DNA of 25,536 nt, taken from positions 1 through 25,536 of the forward strand of contig DKZK01000001.1 of the NCBI GenBank assembly GCA_002493625.1, written 5' to 3'. Position 1 is the first letter of the stretch; the number at the start of each line of letters is the position of its first letter. Source of the stretch: Lachnospiraceae bacterium UBA7076. GTDB lineage: Bacteria > Bacillota > Clostridia > Lachnospirales > Lachnospiraceae. Below the pieces are notes generated by a model, which was not told where the DNA came from, did not search any database, and saw only the letters and a list, made by a program, of their open reading frames with translations. Of this stretch, positions 1 to 8,136 are shown piece after piece. A program made the translations under genes and the position numbers.

Positions 1-9
1 TGGTATAAT
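1..9 (+). promoter_or_regulatory. Extended -10 box, copy 1, followed by hairpin
   Basis: The sequence TGGTATAAT is a perfect extended -10 element. It overlaps a perfect 12-bp inverted repeat (arms 3-14 and 19-30, 4-nt loop), so the start of any transcript would lie in a palindrome. A further 7-bp inverted repeat follows at 31-37/45-51. The same 9-mer recurs at 82, 174 and 25438, always on the plus strand. Confidence 0.5.
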
Positions 10-59
10 GTGCACAAATGCACATTATACTTTGCGAAAAAACATCGCAAATAGCGCAC

Positions 60-90
60 CGTCAATCTGTGATTGACGATATGGTATAAT
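60..90 (+). promoter_or_regulatory. Extended -10 box, copy 2, preceded by palindrome
   Basis: TGGTATAAT at 82-90 is preceded by a perfect 8-bp inverted repeat (60-67 and 71-78, 3-nt loop). No good -35 box lies 16-18 bp upstream, as is common when an extended -10 is used. The palindrome sits where a regulator could overlap RNA polymerase, but that is inference. Confidence 0.45.
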
Positions 91-173
91 ATACGTGAAC
101 ACAATGAGCCAAGCGGCTGCGGAGCAGTCATTTGGCGAATGTGCGCGAACTATGATGAAACGAAGTGAAATCA

Positions 174-182
174 TGGTATAAT
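174..182 (+). promoter_or_regulatory. Extended -10 promoter of holA, copy 3
   Basis: A third TGGTATAAT lies 83 bp upstream of the chosen holA start and is the nearest promoter-like site to it. A -35 box is not recognisable. An imperfect stem (ATGAT at 152-156 with ATCAT at 170-174) runs into the box. Confidence 0.55.
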
Positions 183-264
183 ATGTCCTAAGAAAGAACC
201 AGACGAAGTTGTGAGGATTTCTTCGGGCAAACTCGCAGGCGAAAACAGGAACGGAGATAAAAAA

Positions 265-1299
265 GTGGCGGTAAAAGAGAAACAGGCAGACGGCATGTCG
301 ATGATAAATTCTCATATAGAAAATAATAGCTTTTCAAGGGTGTATCTTATGGGCGGAGATGAGGCGTATCTTGTAAGACAGTATAAGGACAAGCTTATAG
401 ACGCTCTCTGTGACAGAAACGACAGTATGAATTATATGGCGTACAAGGGGGAAAAGGCTGTGGCGGAGGACATAAGGGAGTTTGCCATGACTATGCCTTT
501 TTTTGCTGACAGGAGGGTAATTCTTGTTGAGGATTCGGAATTTTTCAATAAGGGAAATGACGGGGTTGAGGAGTTTATACAGGAAATCCCTGAAACAACG
601 GTTATTGTATTTGTGGAGACAAACATTGATAAAAGGCTGAAGCTTTATAAGCTTGTACAAAAGGAAGGTACGGTGGTTTTGTTTGATACTCCCGGTGAAG
701 CTACGCTTTTAAAGTGGGTAAAATCATTGTTCACAAGGGAAGAAATGAATATAGATGACGAGGCTGTTTACGGACTTGTAAGGGGAGTGGGAACGGACAT
801 GAATACCCTGTACAATGAGAGCATGAAGCTTATATGCTACTGTATGGAAAAGGACAGGGTTACCATGGACTGTGTGGAGAAGCTTTGTGTCAATCAGGTT
901 GAGAGCAAGATATTTGATATGATGGATGCGCTGTCCCAGAGAAACGCAGAAAAAACAATGAGGCTCTATGACGATTTGCTTAAGCTCAGGGAGCCGGCAA
1001 TGAGAGTTCTTTTTTTAATAACAAGGCAGTTTAACATTCTGTTAAAGATAAAATTTGCCGTGGAAGTGGGCGTACAAAATTCAGGTATTGCAGGCTTTGC
1101 AAAAATACCGCCTTTTACGGTAAAAAAGTACATGGAGCAGTGTAAGGGCTACACATATAAACAGCTTATACATTGCGTGGAAATGTGCCAGCAGGCAGAC
1201 GGCAGCATAAAATCAGGCAGGATGAAGGACGGCCTTGCGGTTGAAATGCTGATTATGGAGCTGTTGAATAATTCGCAGATATGCCGGAAAATGCTGTAA
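265..1299 (+). CDS. holA: DNA polymerase III delta subunit
   Basis: Delta is the clamp-loader subunit that opens the sliding clamp ring in the cytoplasm during replication. The N-terminal stretch (FSRVYLMGGDEAYLVRQYKD, about residues 23-42) is the usual delta start, in which a GxEA-type loop stands in place of a working P-loop. The remainder fits the three-domain helical delta fold. From a GTG start the protein is 344 residues, close to the roughly 340 of Bacillus YqeN. GTG at 265 is chosen because GGAG lies 8 bp upstream. The open frame extends to 211 without a better site, and ATG at 295 or 301 is possible but weakly preceded. The gene is convergent with the downstream ABC permease, only 12 bp away, and no terminator is visible between them. 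comEC and rpsT, frequent neighbours, are not in the window. Confidence 0.9.
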   Translation: MAVKEKQADGMSMINSHIENNSFSRVYLMGGDEAYLVRQYKDKLIDALCDRNDSMNYMAYKGEKAVAEDIREFAMTMPFFADRRVILVEDSEFFNKGNDGVEEFIQEIPETTVIVFVETNIDKRLKLYKLVQKEGTVVLFDTPGEATLLKWVKSLFTREEMNIDDEAVYGLVRGVGTDMNTLYNESMKLICYCMEKDRVTMDCVEKLCVNQVESKIFDMMDALSQRNAEKTMRLYDDLLKLREPAMRVLFLITRQFNILLKIKFAVEVGVQNSGIAGFAKIPPFTVKKYMEQCKGYTYKQLIHCVEMCQQADGSIKSGRMKDGLAVEMLIMELLNNSQICRKML

Positions 1300-1311
1300 A
1301 AGAAATAAAAT

Positions 1312-2502
1312 TTATTCCAGCATAATGCTTTTTACGGATTGTCTGCTGATTTTCCGCGAATAGCAGTAAATAATTATTTCATACGCCGCAAGAAAAGCTA
1401 TAAGGGAAATCCCCAAAGCTTTAAAGTTAAAATGAAACTCTGGCATGTTTTCAAAATCGGCAAAAATAACGTCCACAACAATTTTAAGCAGCATATATTG
1501 ATATACCGTACCAACAGCAAATCCCACATACGAGACAGGGCGGTATCCGTAAAGAACAGAGCTGCTGCATTCCTTTTGAGAATATCCGAAAACCTTCATC
1601 ATTGCAATGGTTTTTGTATTTGATTTTACAACGCTGCTCAGGGACATTAAAAGCGTCATAAACGCTAAAATAAGTCCGATTGAAATCATCATAAAAGAAA
1701 AGCTTTCGCTTGAAAGCTCCTTCATTGACATGGACATCTGCGTCATGGATGAAAAACAAAATGCTGAAAATCCAACAAAAAACACAAGGATTTTTCTGCT
1801 TCTTATAGTATTCTTTTTCAGGTCTGTCAGAAAAGGCATATCCTTTTCATCGTTTTTTTTACCTTTACTTTTCCGTATTTTTATATTTTGTGATTCTCTG
1901 AGCAAGCCGAGCACAGGATGTTTCATCTTGAAAAATGCGTACAAAACGGACAGAAGCATAAAAAATACCGTAGGGAAGGCTATCAGGGAAAACGTAAGAA
2001 AAGAATGAAATTCAGGCTGCATTTCCGGCAAAAGCTCCATATCATTCTGAATATCATAAAATGTCGGCATATAGACCGCAGCGGCAGCGTACCCGATAAC
2101 AGTACCGATTAATACGCTTATACCAAATACCCAGAAGCGCCGCGCAATGTTTATTTCAGAGTACCCCAGCGCCTTTAAAATTCCAAGCTCCTTCCCGTGA
2201 CTGTCTATATAATTTTTTACATAAAAAATCAGCAGCACCACGGTTGTGACGACAAGGCAGCCGCCTGAAACACCTGCGACAACCTTACCGCTGGCAACCT
2301 GTGCGTTGTACATGATTATTCCCTGCGGATTGGTGATTTTATCCTTTATCCCGACAATATCAATATTGTAATTCAAAAACAAAGCGCAGACAAAAGCTGC
2401 GCAGCAGGTCACAATACTTATTGCAAACAGCTTTGCAATATCCTTTATTCCGATAAGCATTTTTTCACCATCCAATCTCATAAGCGGTTTTTCGAATTTC
2501 AT
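1312..2502 (-). CDS. FtsX-like ABC transporter permease
   Basis: This is the membrane subunit of a MacB/FtsX-type ABC exporter partnered by the ATPase encoded just upstream. It has about eight membrane segments arranged as two repeats of one segment plus an FtsX domain of three segments. The first repeat starts near residue 25, and a soluble lysine-rich linker near residues 205-225 separates the halves. Both FtsX domains carry the typical K-x(0,2)-LGYS or KVFGYS turn that contacts the ATPase. At 396 residues it is compact and lacks a large extracellular domain. The start is uncertain. ATG at 2502 overlaps the ATPase gene by 38 bp, while ATG at 2460, just after the ATPase stop, gives a 382-residue protein beginning MLIGIKD and is a real alternative. 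The substrate is unknown; TetR control suggests a drug, peptide or lipid. Confidence 0.85.
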   Translation of the reverse strand: MKFEKPLMRLDGEKMLIGIKDIAKLFAISIVTCCAAFVCALFLNYNIDIVGIKDKITNPQGIIMYNAQVASGKVVAGVSGGCLVVTTVVLLIFYVKNYIDSHGKELGILKALGYSEINIARRFWVFGISVLIGTVIGYAAAAVYMPTFYDIQNDMELLPEMQPEFHSFLTFSLIAFPTVFFMLLSVLYAFFKMKHPVLGLLRESQNIKIRKSKGKKNDEKDMPFLTDLKKNTIRSRKILVFFVGFSAFCFSSMTQMSMSMKELSSESFSFMMISIGLILAFMTLLMSLSSVVKSNTKTIAMMKVFGYSQKECSSSVLYGYRPVSYVGFAVGTVYQYMLLKIVVDVIFADFENMPEFHFNFKALGISLIAFLAAYEIIIYCYSRKISRQSVKSIMLE

Positions 2503-3157
2503 TTGAGTAAATTTCCGAAATTTTCCCGCTGTTCATTTTTATGACTGTGTCCGCCATTTCTGCAATATTTACATTGTGCGTAACCATAACGATTGTAAAG
2601 CCGTACTTCTTTTGCAGGGTGCATATGTAGTCCAGAACCTGTCTGCCTGTTTCCTCGTCAAGTGCGCCTGTAGGCTCGTCAAGGAATAAAACCTTTGGAT
2701 TTTTTGCAAGAGCTCTTGCCACAGAAACCCTTTGCTGTTCGCCGCCTGAAAGCTCGCCTGGATATTTGCGGAGCTTTCCGCTGAGCCCCACCGCATCAAT
2801 AATAGTTCTGTAATCCTTGTTTTTTGCAAGCGCTGCCCCCATTTTAACATTTTTGTCAACGTTCATATTCGGCAGAAGATAATATTGCTGAAAAATAAAT
2901 CCTATATCGTCCCTGCGCAGCTTGGTAAGGTCACTTTCCGAAAGCTTTGTTATGTCTGTTTTATCATAAAAAATATTGCCGCTGTCGGGATGCTCAAGAG
3001 AGGAGAGGGTGTTCAGAAGCGTTGACTTTCCCGAACCGGACGCACCCAGGATTACGGTAAAATCGCCGTCCCTGATTGTCAGGGTAATGTTTTTCAGTAC
3101 CTGAAACCTGCTTTCGCCCTTGCCGTAAAATTTGTTTATTTCCTTTGCTTCTATCAT
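2465..3157 (-). CDS. ABC transporter ATP-binding protein (LolD/MacB type)
   Basis: This is the cytoplasmic ATPase that powers the FtsX-like permease downstream. It shows Walker A GASGSGKST at residues 38-46, a Q-loop in GFIFQQYYLLP near 86-96, signature LSGGEQQ at 136-142, Walker B VLFLDEP at 156-162 and the H-loop histidine at 194. At 230 residues it has the normal length for the family. The ATG at 3157 is chosen because AGGAGG precedes it by about 7 bp and the homologous N-terminus (MIEAKEINKFYG) starts there; the frame runs further upstream inside the TetR gene. The start overlaps the TetR stop in an ATGA arrangement, which implies translational coupling and a three-gene operon. Confidence 0.93.
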   Translation of the reverse strand: MIEAKEINKFYGKGESRFQVLKNITLTIRDGDFTVILGASGSGKSTLLNTLSSLEHPDSGNIFYDKTDITKLSESDLTKLRRDDIGFIFQQYYLLPNMNVDKNVKMGAALAKNKDYRTIIDAVGLSGKLRKYPGELSGGEQQRVSVARALAKNPKVLFLDEPTGALDEETGRQVLDYICTLQKKYGFTIVMVTHNVNIAEMADTVIKMNSGKISEIYSNEIRKTAYEIGW

Positions 3158-3729
3158 ATTTCTGCCTCCTTCAGTCTGTTTAACAGACTGATAAATACCT
3201 CCGTCATCATCACGCTGATTTCCTCGCCGGTAAAACGGCACATTTTTGTCGCACACAATGCGGCAATTCCGTGGGTATATATCCAAAGATGACGATACAG
3301 TTTTTCCGCTGTTTCGTGAGACAGATTGTAGCCGTCCCTTACGGATGAAAGGATTGCTTCATAATTTTCGTCAATTATTGGCAGCACTGCTGATAATTCG
3401 GGAACATCGTCATGCTCCTTCATAAACAAAAGCTGAAAAAGCTTTGGCTCATGAATGGAAAAAAGTATATATTGCGTTCCAACGCCCTTAAATGCGGGAG
3501 TATCTGAAAGCCCCCGTTTAATATATTCTCTGTACAGCGCTTTTGCTTTGTCAACAACGGCTTGCCGAATTTCATCCATACCTTGAAATACGGTAAAAAT
3601 CGGTCTTGCTGAGCTGCCCAGCCTTGCGCCTAAGGCTCTTGCGGTCAGTGCGGCGAACCCTTCGTTTCTGACAATCTCTAAAGCGGCTTCAATAATTTCT
3701 TCCTTTGTAAATTTTGCTTTTGGCGGCAC
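3154..3729 (-). CDS. TetR/AcrR family transcriptional regulator
   Basis: A one-component repressor, first in the operon with the ABC ATPase and permease, and so likely their local regulator. The N-terminal helix-turn-helix lies at about residues 8-52 (TKEEIIEAALEIVRNEGF, then ALTARALGARLGSSARPIFTVF). The rest is a helical ligand-binding domain with an AcrR-like C-terminus. Its length of 191 residues is normal. The start is GTG, preceded by GGAG about 9 bp upstream. The stop overlaps the ATPase start by 4 bp. The ligand cannot be read from sequence. Confidence 0.88.
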   Translation of the reverse strand: MPPKAKFTKEEIIEAALEIVRNEGFAALTARALGARLGSSARPIFTVFQGMDEIRQAVVDKAKALYREYIKRGLSDTPAFKGVGTQYILFSIHEPKLFQLLFMKEHDDVPELSAVLPIIDENYEAILSSVRDGYNLSHETAEKLYRHLWIYTHGIAALCATKMCRFTGEEISVMMTEVFISLLNRLKEAEI

Positions 3730-3741
3730 GTTATCATCTCC

Positions 3742-3770
3742 ATTATACTAAATCGCATGTTTTGCAACAT
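3742..3770 (-). promoter_or_regulatory. Putative promoter and operator of the TetR-ABC operon
   Basis: On the minus strand a perfect TATAAT occupies 3747-3742, close to the GTG start. Immediately upstream is an inverted repeat, ATGTT (3757-3761) with AACAT (3766-3770), in the spacer/-35 position. An autoregulating TetR protein could bind here. No good -35 is evident, so the assignment is tentative. Confidence 0.4.
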
Positions 3771-3835
3771 CTGTTTTAAATATAAGTAAAATAACTACGA
3801 ATGTCAATAGCTTTTTATAAAAGTAAATAATCAGA

Positions 3836-3864
3836 TTGTATTTTATATATTTTTACTGTATATT
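3836..3864 (+). promoter_or_regulatory. Promoter of the aldo/keto reductase gene
   Basis: TTGTAT (3836-3841) and TATATT (3859-3864) are separated by exactly 17 bp, matching a housekeeping sigma promoter at 4/6 and 5/6 positions. The predicted transcript would begin near 3871 and include the hairpin at 3896-3931 in its leader. Confidence 0.5.
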
Positions 3865-3895
3865 GATATTATGAAACAGGGGTAATTGTTAAAAA

Positions 3896-3931
3896 GGAGC
3901 TGTCGCACTGATTTTATACTGCGGCAACCCC
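3896..3931 (+). repeat. Degenerate copy of the GGGGCTGTCGCA hairpin repeat
   Basis: The segment starts GGAGCTGTCGCA and ends TGCGGCAACCCC, forming an imperfect inverted repeat. It shares the exact 13-mer GCTGTCGCACTGA (3899-3911) with the hairpin at 8435-8484. It lies in the leader of the aldo/keto reductase, and the open frame runs through it, which argues against an upstream start. Confidence 0.5.
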
Positions 3932-3945
3932 GGATTGGAGCAGGC

Positions 3946-5070
3946 ATGAATAATGAAAAAAAATTAGGCTTTGGGTTAATGAGGCTTCCTCTGCTTGACA
4001 AAAATGATGCAGCCGGTATTGATTTGGAGGAAACTAAAAAGATGGTAGATGCCTTTATTGAAAAGGGATTTACGTATTTTGACACTGCATGGATGTACTG
4101 TGGCTTTGCAAGCGAAAAGGCTGCAAAAGCTGCGTTGGTTGACCGCTATCCAAGGGACAAATTTACTTTGGCTACAAAGCTTCACAGCGGTTTCTTTGAT
4201 TCATTTGAGGATCGGGATAAGATTTTTAATACACAGCTTGAAAATACAGGGGCAGGATATTTTGACTATTATCTGATTCATGGCATTGATGCCGGAAGCT
4301 ATCCTAAATATGAGCAGTTTGACTGCTTTAACTGGCTTCGTGATAAGAAAAAGCAGGGACTTGTAAAGCATATGGGTATATCCTTCCACGATACCCCTGA
4401 GCTTCTTGACGAGATTCTTACAAAGCATCCTGATATGGAATTTGTACAGCTTCAGATAAATTATCTGGATTGGGAAAGCAAGTGGATACACTCGCGCGCA
4501 TGCTACGAGATTGCGCAAAAGCATGGTATTCCTGTTATAGTCATGGAGCCTGTGAAGGGTGGCACACTTGCAAAGCTTCCGGATGAGGCGGAAAAGCTGC
4601 TTAAGGATTATAATGCGGAGGCTTCCATTTCATCATGGGCGATTCGCTTTGCAGCATCCCTTGACAATGTAATGATGGTGCTTTCCGGTATGAGCAGCAT
4701 GGAGCAGATGCAGGATAATTTGAGCTACATGGAAGCTTTCAAGCCTTTGAATGAGGAGGAAAAAGCTCTTTGCTTTAAAGTGGCTGATATTATAAATTCA
4801 CAGATTGCCGTTCCTTGTACCGGATGCTCTTACTGTACGGAGGGGTGTCCTATGAAGATAGCAATTCCGCAGTATTTTTCCATGTATAATGAGGATATGC
4901 GCGAGTCGGAGGATAAGGGCTGGACAGCTAATCTTTCAAACTATGAGCTTGTGTCACAAAAATTTGGCAAAGCGTCAGCCTGTGTGGCATGCGGACAGTG
5001 TGAGAGTGCGTGTCCGCAGCATCTGCCGATTATTGAGCATCTGAAAAGCGTTGCCAAGAGATATGAATAA
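3946..5070 (+). CDS. Aldo/keto reductase with C-terminal 4Fe-4S motifs
   Basis: A cytoplasmic NAD(P)H-dependent oxidoreductase of the AKR superfamily fused to a ferredoxin-like tail. The barrel carries the tetrad Asp46, Tyr51, Lys78 and His112 (contexts FDTAWMY, ATKLHS and YYLIHG). The C-terminus has two CxxCxxCxxxC motifs, at about Cys291/294/297/301 and Cys346/349/352/356, the first interrupted from the second by about 45 residues. At 374 residues it matches the common clostridial AKR-ferredoxin architecture. ATG at 3946 is chosen because GGAG lies just upstream and the AKR N-terminus starts there; the frame continues 20 codons upstream through a hairpin repeat. The substrate is unknown. 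The gene is divergent from the TetR operon and convergent with the transporter, 14 bp away. Confidence 0.9.
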   Translation: MNNEKKLGFGLMRLPLLDKNDAAGIDLEETKKMVDAFIEKGFTYFDTAWMYCGFASEKAAKAALVDRYPRDKFTLATKLHSGFFDSFEDRDKIFNTQLENTGAGYFDYYLIHGIDAGSYPKYEQFDCFNWLRDKKKQGLVKHMGISFHDTPELLDEILTKHPDMEFVQLQINYLDWESKWIHSRACYEIAQKHGIPVIVMEPVKGGTLAKLPDEAEKLLKDYNAEASISSWAIRFAASLDNVMMVLSGMSSMEQMQDNLSYMEAFKPLNEEEKALCFKVADIINSQIAVPCTGCSYCTEGCPMKIAIPQYFSMYNEDMRESEDKGWTANLSNYELVSQKFGKASACVACGQCESACPQHLPIIEHLKSVAKRYE

Positions 5071-5084
5071 ATTATTATTCAGGC

Positions 5085-6200
5085 TCATTTATTTAAGAAC
5101 AAATATATTGCAAACAATATGGAAAGCATAATAATGTTTGTGATGGTAAACCATATGAGATAGACTTTTCTTTTGCCCGGGTAATTCCGGGCAATCTGCT
5201 TATATGAAATAAGGCTTGCCATTGATGCAATCAGCGTGCCAAGTCCGCCTAAATTTGTTCCTATGATAAGAGCGTTCCAATTGTCCGTAAAGCCTGATAA
5301 AAGAAGCGCAGATGGAACATTGCTTATAACCTGGCTTGCAAGTATTGAGACAGGCGCTTCGTTGCCGATAATCAAATTTTCGATAAAGCTGTGGAACTGG
5401 GGCAGCCTTCCCATATTTCCTATAAATATAAAGAAGCCGATAAATGTTCCGAGAAGCGAATAATCAATGGAAATGAAGATTTTACGGTCAAAAAGAATAA
5501 GAAAAATAATGGTTATGGCTGTCAGAATTTTAACGTCAAGTATATCCATGACACAGAGCAGACATATGGAAAATAAAATAAGGTACATAAAAACCAACCG
5601 CCCTGATATATTGCAGTCGTTTTCCATGTCAATTATATCAATTCTTTTTTTCTTAAAAAAGAAAATGATAATGAACAGGCATAAAGCTGATACAACTGTG
5701 TACGGAAGCATAAGCCCTAAGAAATCTGCAAGGGACATTTTCGACTGTGAAAATAAATAAAGATTTTGCGGGTTTCCCATAGGCGTAAGCATACTGCCAA
5801 GATTGGCGGCAACAGTCTGTAAAATAACAATGGGAACAAGCAAGATTTCCATGTGGGCAAGCTTAAGAACAATGACTGCGAAGGGAACAAAGGTAATAAG
5901 CGCCACATCATTTGTAATAAGCATGCTGAAGAAAAATGGAAGAAAAACCAGTATAAGTGCAAGCTGTCTTGTGTTTTTTGTGTGGGACAGAAGTGTTATT
6001 CCGATTTTGCGAAATACGCCAAGGCGCTGCAGACCTGCCATTACTGCCATAAGTGAAAAAAGCAGCATTAATGTGTGCCAGTCTACGTAATTCGCATACC
6101 CACTGTCGGGATGCACAAAAAATGCAGATATAATTGCGAGCAGAAGACTTATGCAGAGTATTGTTTCCTTTTTGATAAAGCTTATAATTTTAGTACCCAT
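5085..6200 (-). CDS. SLC13/ArsB-type (ion transporter superfamily) permease
   Basis: An integral membrane transporter of the CitMHS/ArsB/NhaD/DASS superfamily, probably moving an anion or dicarboxylate with Na+ or H+. About ten hydrophobic segments are visible. The two inverted-repeat signature loops appear as NLGSMLTPMGNPQN in the first half and GTNLGGLGTLIASMASLI in the second. ATG at 6200 is chosen because GAGG lies 8 bp upstream and the topology begins there (MGTKIISFIKKETILC); the frame extends a further 29 codons without family resemblance. The product is 371 residues. It has no operon partner and ends 14 bp from the convergent AKR gene. The substrate cannot be assigned. Confidence 0.85.
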   Translation of the reverse strand: MGTKIISFIKKETILCISLLLAIISAFFVHPDSGYANYVDWHTLMLLFSLMAVMAGLQRLGVFRKIGITLLSHTKNTRQLALILVFLPFFFSMLITNDVALITFVPFAVIVLKLAHMEILLVPIVILQTVAANLGSMLTPMGNPQNLYLFSQSKMSLADFLGLMLPYTVVSALCLFIIIFFFKKKRIDIIDMENDCNISGRLVFMYLILFSICLLCVMDILDVKILTAITIIFLILFDRKIFISIDYSLLGTFIGFFIFIGNMGRLPQFHSFIENLIIGNEAPVSILASQVISNVPSALLLSGFTDNWNALIIGTNLGGLGTLIASMASLISYKQIARNYPGKRKVYLIWFTITNIIMLSILFAIYLFLNK

Positions 6201-6234
6201 AGATTTATCCTCGTATCGTATTCTTATGTTAGAT

Positions 6235-6276
6235 AATTGCGAATCCAAGTTCTGAAAATAAAGAGTTTTGCAATTG
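6235..6276. repeat. Inverted AATTGC/GCAATT motif between divergent genes
   Basis: AATTGCGAA at 6235-6243 is mirrored by TTTGCAATT at 6267-6275 (8 of 9 positions). The 24 nt at 6253-6276 match 19092-19115 at 22 positions, and that second site also forms an inverted repeat. A shared regulator site is possible. Confidence 0.35.
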
Positions 6277-6348
6277 CCTATATCCATATAGCTGTATTTT
6301 AGTTGTATTCAACGAAAATTTTAGCACCACATGCGGGGGATTACAATA

Positions 6349-6377
6349 TTGACTTATTCTATATTTTTTGATATAGT
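6349..6377 (+). promoter_or_regulatory. Promoter of the aldolase-azlCD operon
   Basis: TTGACT (6349-6354) and TATAGT (6372-6377) are separated by 17 bp. Each box is 5/6 to consensus. A transcript would start near 6384, about 50 nt before the aldolase ATG. Confidence 0.7.
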
Positions 6378-6433
6378 TGTCTTTGTCACTTCAACGTGGT
6401 AAAGAAAAAGTCGGATTGAAAGGAATTGTTATT

Positions 6434-7399
6434 ATGAAGGAAGTTTCAAAGCTGCTTGATTACAGAAAAAGCATTAAGGTCGTTGACGCAACGCTTCGTG
6501 ACGGCGGACTGGTAAATGATTTTTATTTTACGGATGATTTCGTAAAAAAATTATATATGGCAAATATTGAAGCCGGTGTTGATTATATGGAGATGGGATA
6601 TCGTGCCTCCAAAAAGGTTTTTGACGAGTCAAAATTCGGCAAGTGGAAATTTTGCTCTGACGACCATATAAGGGAGATTGTTGGTGAAAATGACACTGAC
6701 CTTAAGCTTGCCATTATGGCAGATATAGGAAGGCACGATAAAAATGATTTTGACCAGAAGGCAAATTCGCCGGTTGACCTTGTGAGGGTTGCCGCTTATA
6801 TACATCAGCTCCCCGATGCTATTGACATGATAGAGGACGCCGCAAAAAAAGGATATGAGACAAGCTGCAATCTTATGGCTATTTCGCATGCCCAGGAGGA
6901 GGATATGCGGGTTGCTCTTGATATGCTGGGAAAAACCCCGGTGGATGTTATTTATATAGTGGACAGCTTTGGGTCAATTTATCCTGAGCAGATGGCAAGA
7001 ATTGCTGATTTATATCTTGATTTTGCAGCTAAATATGGCAAACAGGTAGGTATTCACGCTCATAATAACCAGCAGCTTGCATTTGCAAACACAATTGAGG
7101 CTTGCGGAGATGGTGTTGACTGGCTTGACGGAACATATCTTGCCATGGGCAGAGGGGCAGGAAACTGTGCAATGGAGCTATTGCTTGGATTTCTTAAAAA
7201 TCCCAAATATGATGTTTATCCGGTAATTAAGTTTATCGAGGATAATATGATTAAGCTTGTGGAGGAAGGAATTGTGTGGGGATATGATATACAGTATCTC
7301 CTTACGGGTCTGCTCAATCAGCATCCGAGAACTGCCATTCAGTTTACAAAGGATAAGAGAAAGGATTACGCAGAGTTTTACAAGGAAATATACGAGTAA
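6434..7399 (+). CDS. DRE-TIM metallolyase family aldolase (HMGL-like)
   Basis: A cytoplasmic TIM-barrel enzyme of the HMG-CoA lyase / 4-hydroxy-2-oxovalerate aldolase superfamily, which makes or breaks C-C bonds next to a 2-oxo or thioester group using a divalent metal. The DRE-type signature is VDATLRDGG (Asp18, Arg22, Asp23) and the metal-binding motif IHAHNN carries His208 and His210. At 321 residues the product lacks the C-terminal regulatory domain of isopropylmalate synthase and a DmpG-type communication domain. ATG at 6434 is chosen for its AGGA upstream; the frame opens at 6377, inside the promoter. It is followed 23 bp later by azlC, suggesting its product or substrate is linked to branched-chain amino or oxo acids. 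The exact reaction is unresolved. Confidence 0.85.
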   Translation: MKEVSKLLDYRKSIKVVDATLRDGGLVNDFYFTDDFVKKLYMANIEAGVDYMEMGYRASKKVFDESKFGKWKFCSDDHIREIVGENDTDLKLAIMADIGRHDKNDFDQKANSPVDLVRVAAYIHQLPDAIDMIEDAAKKGYETSCNLMAISHAQEEDMRVALDMLGKTPVDVIYIVDSFGSIYPEQMARIADLYLDFAAKYGKQVGIHAHNNQQLAFANTIEACGDGVDWLDGTYLAMGRGAGNCAMELLLGFLKNPKYDVYPVIKFIEDNMIKLVEEGIVWGYDIQYLLTGLLNQHPRTAIQFTKDKRKDYAEFYKEIYE

Positions 7400-7422
7400 A
7401 ATAATAGAATGTGATTAGGATT

Positions 7423-8136
7423 ATGAATAGCAATACTTATAAAAAAGGACTTCGGGATGGAATTCCCATTGCTCTTGGTTATTTTGCAGTGTCCTTTACG
7501 CTTGGCATTGCGGCAAAAAAAGCGGGGCTTACAGCCTTTCAGGCGACGCTGATGAGTCTTACAAACAGTACGTCTGCGGGAGAGTTTGCAGCCATATCTG
7601 CCATATGCGCAGGCTCCACATATTTGGAAATGGCAGTTATGCAGGCGGTGATTAATTTACGTTACCTTTTGATGTCCTGTGCATTGTCACAGAAAATAGA
7701 TACCAAGGTCGGGATGTTTCATCGTCTTATTATGGGTGGCGGCATAACGGATGAGATATTCGGGATTTCGGTATCCGTGTCTGACAAATTAAATCCGTTT
7801 TATATGTATGGCGCCATGAGCCTTGCCATTCCTGCATGGGCAGCAGGTACATGTCTTGGTGTAGTTTTGGGGTCTGTTCTGCCCGCAAATATAATAAGTG
7901 CGTTAAGCATTGCATTATATGGAATGTTTCTTGCTGTTATAATACCGCCTGCAAGGGATAATAAAATTATTGCCCTGATTGTTGCGGTTTCAATGGCTGC
8001 AAGTTATATGTTTTCGATTGCTCCCGTTCTGAAAAATATTTCCTCCGGTATGAGGGTTATTATTCTGACGGTTCTTATTTCAATGGCTGCGGCATTTTTA
8101 TTTCCAATTGAGGAGGATAGTGCCGATGCAGAATAA
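7423..8136 (+). CDS. azlC: AzlC family branched-chain amino acid exporter, large subunit
   Basis: The larger membrane subunit of an AzlCD two-component exporter, which in Bacillus confers resistance to the leucine analogue 4-azaleucine. The hallmark N-terminus is present (GLRDGIPIALGYFAVSFTLG, about residues 8-27), followed by the conserved LTNSTSAGEFAAI and the NLRYLLMSCALSQK loop. About six membrane segments follow, giving the usual ~237 residues. ATG at 7423 fits the family start; AGGA is only 2 bp upstream of it, and GTG at 7411 is an alternative. It overlaps azlD by 11 bp, so the two subunits are translationally coupled. Confidence 0.9.
   Translation: MNSNTYKKGLRDGIPIALGYFAVSFTLGIAAKKAGLTAFQATLMSLTNSTSAGEFAAISAICAGSTYLEMAVMQAVINLRYLLMSCALSQKIDTKVGMFHRLIMGGGITDEIFGISVSVSDKLNPFYMYGAMSLAIPAWAAGTCLGVVLGSVLPANIISALSIALYGMFLAVIIPPARDNKIIALIVAVSMAASYMFSIAPVLKNISSGMRVIILTVLISMAAAFLFPIEEDSADAE

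Noticed and set aside
3886..3945. An upstream TTG start for the aldo/keto reductase
   Set aside because: It would translate through a hairpin repeat and lacks a family-like N-terminus; the ATG at 3946 has a GGAG site.
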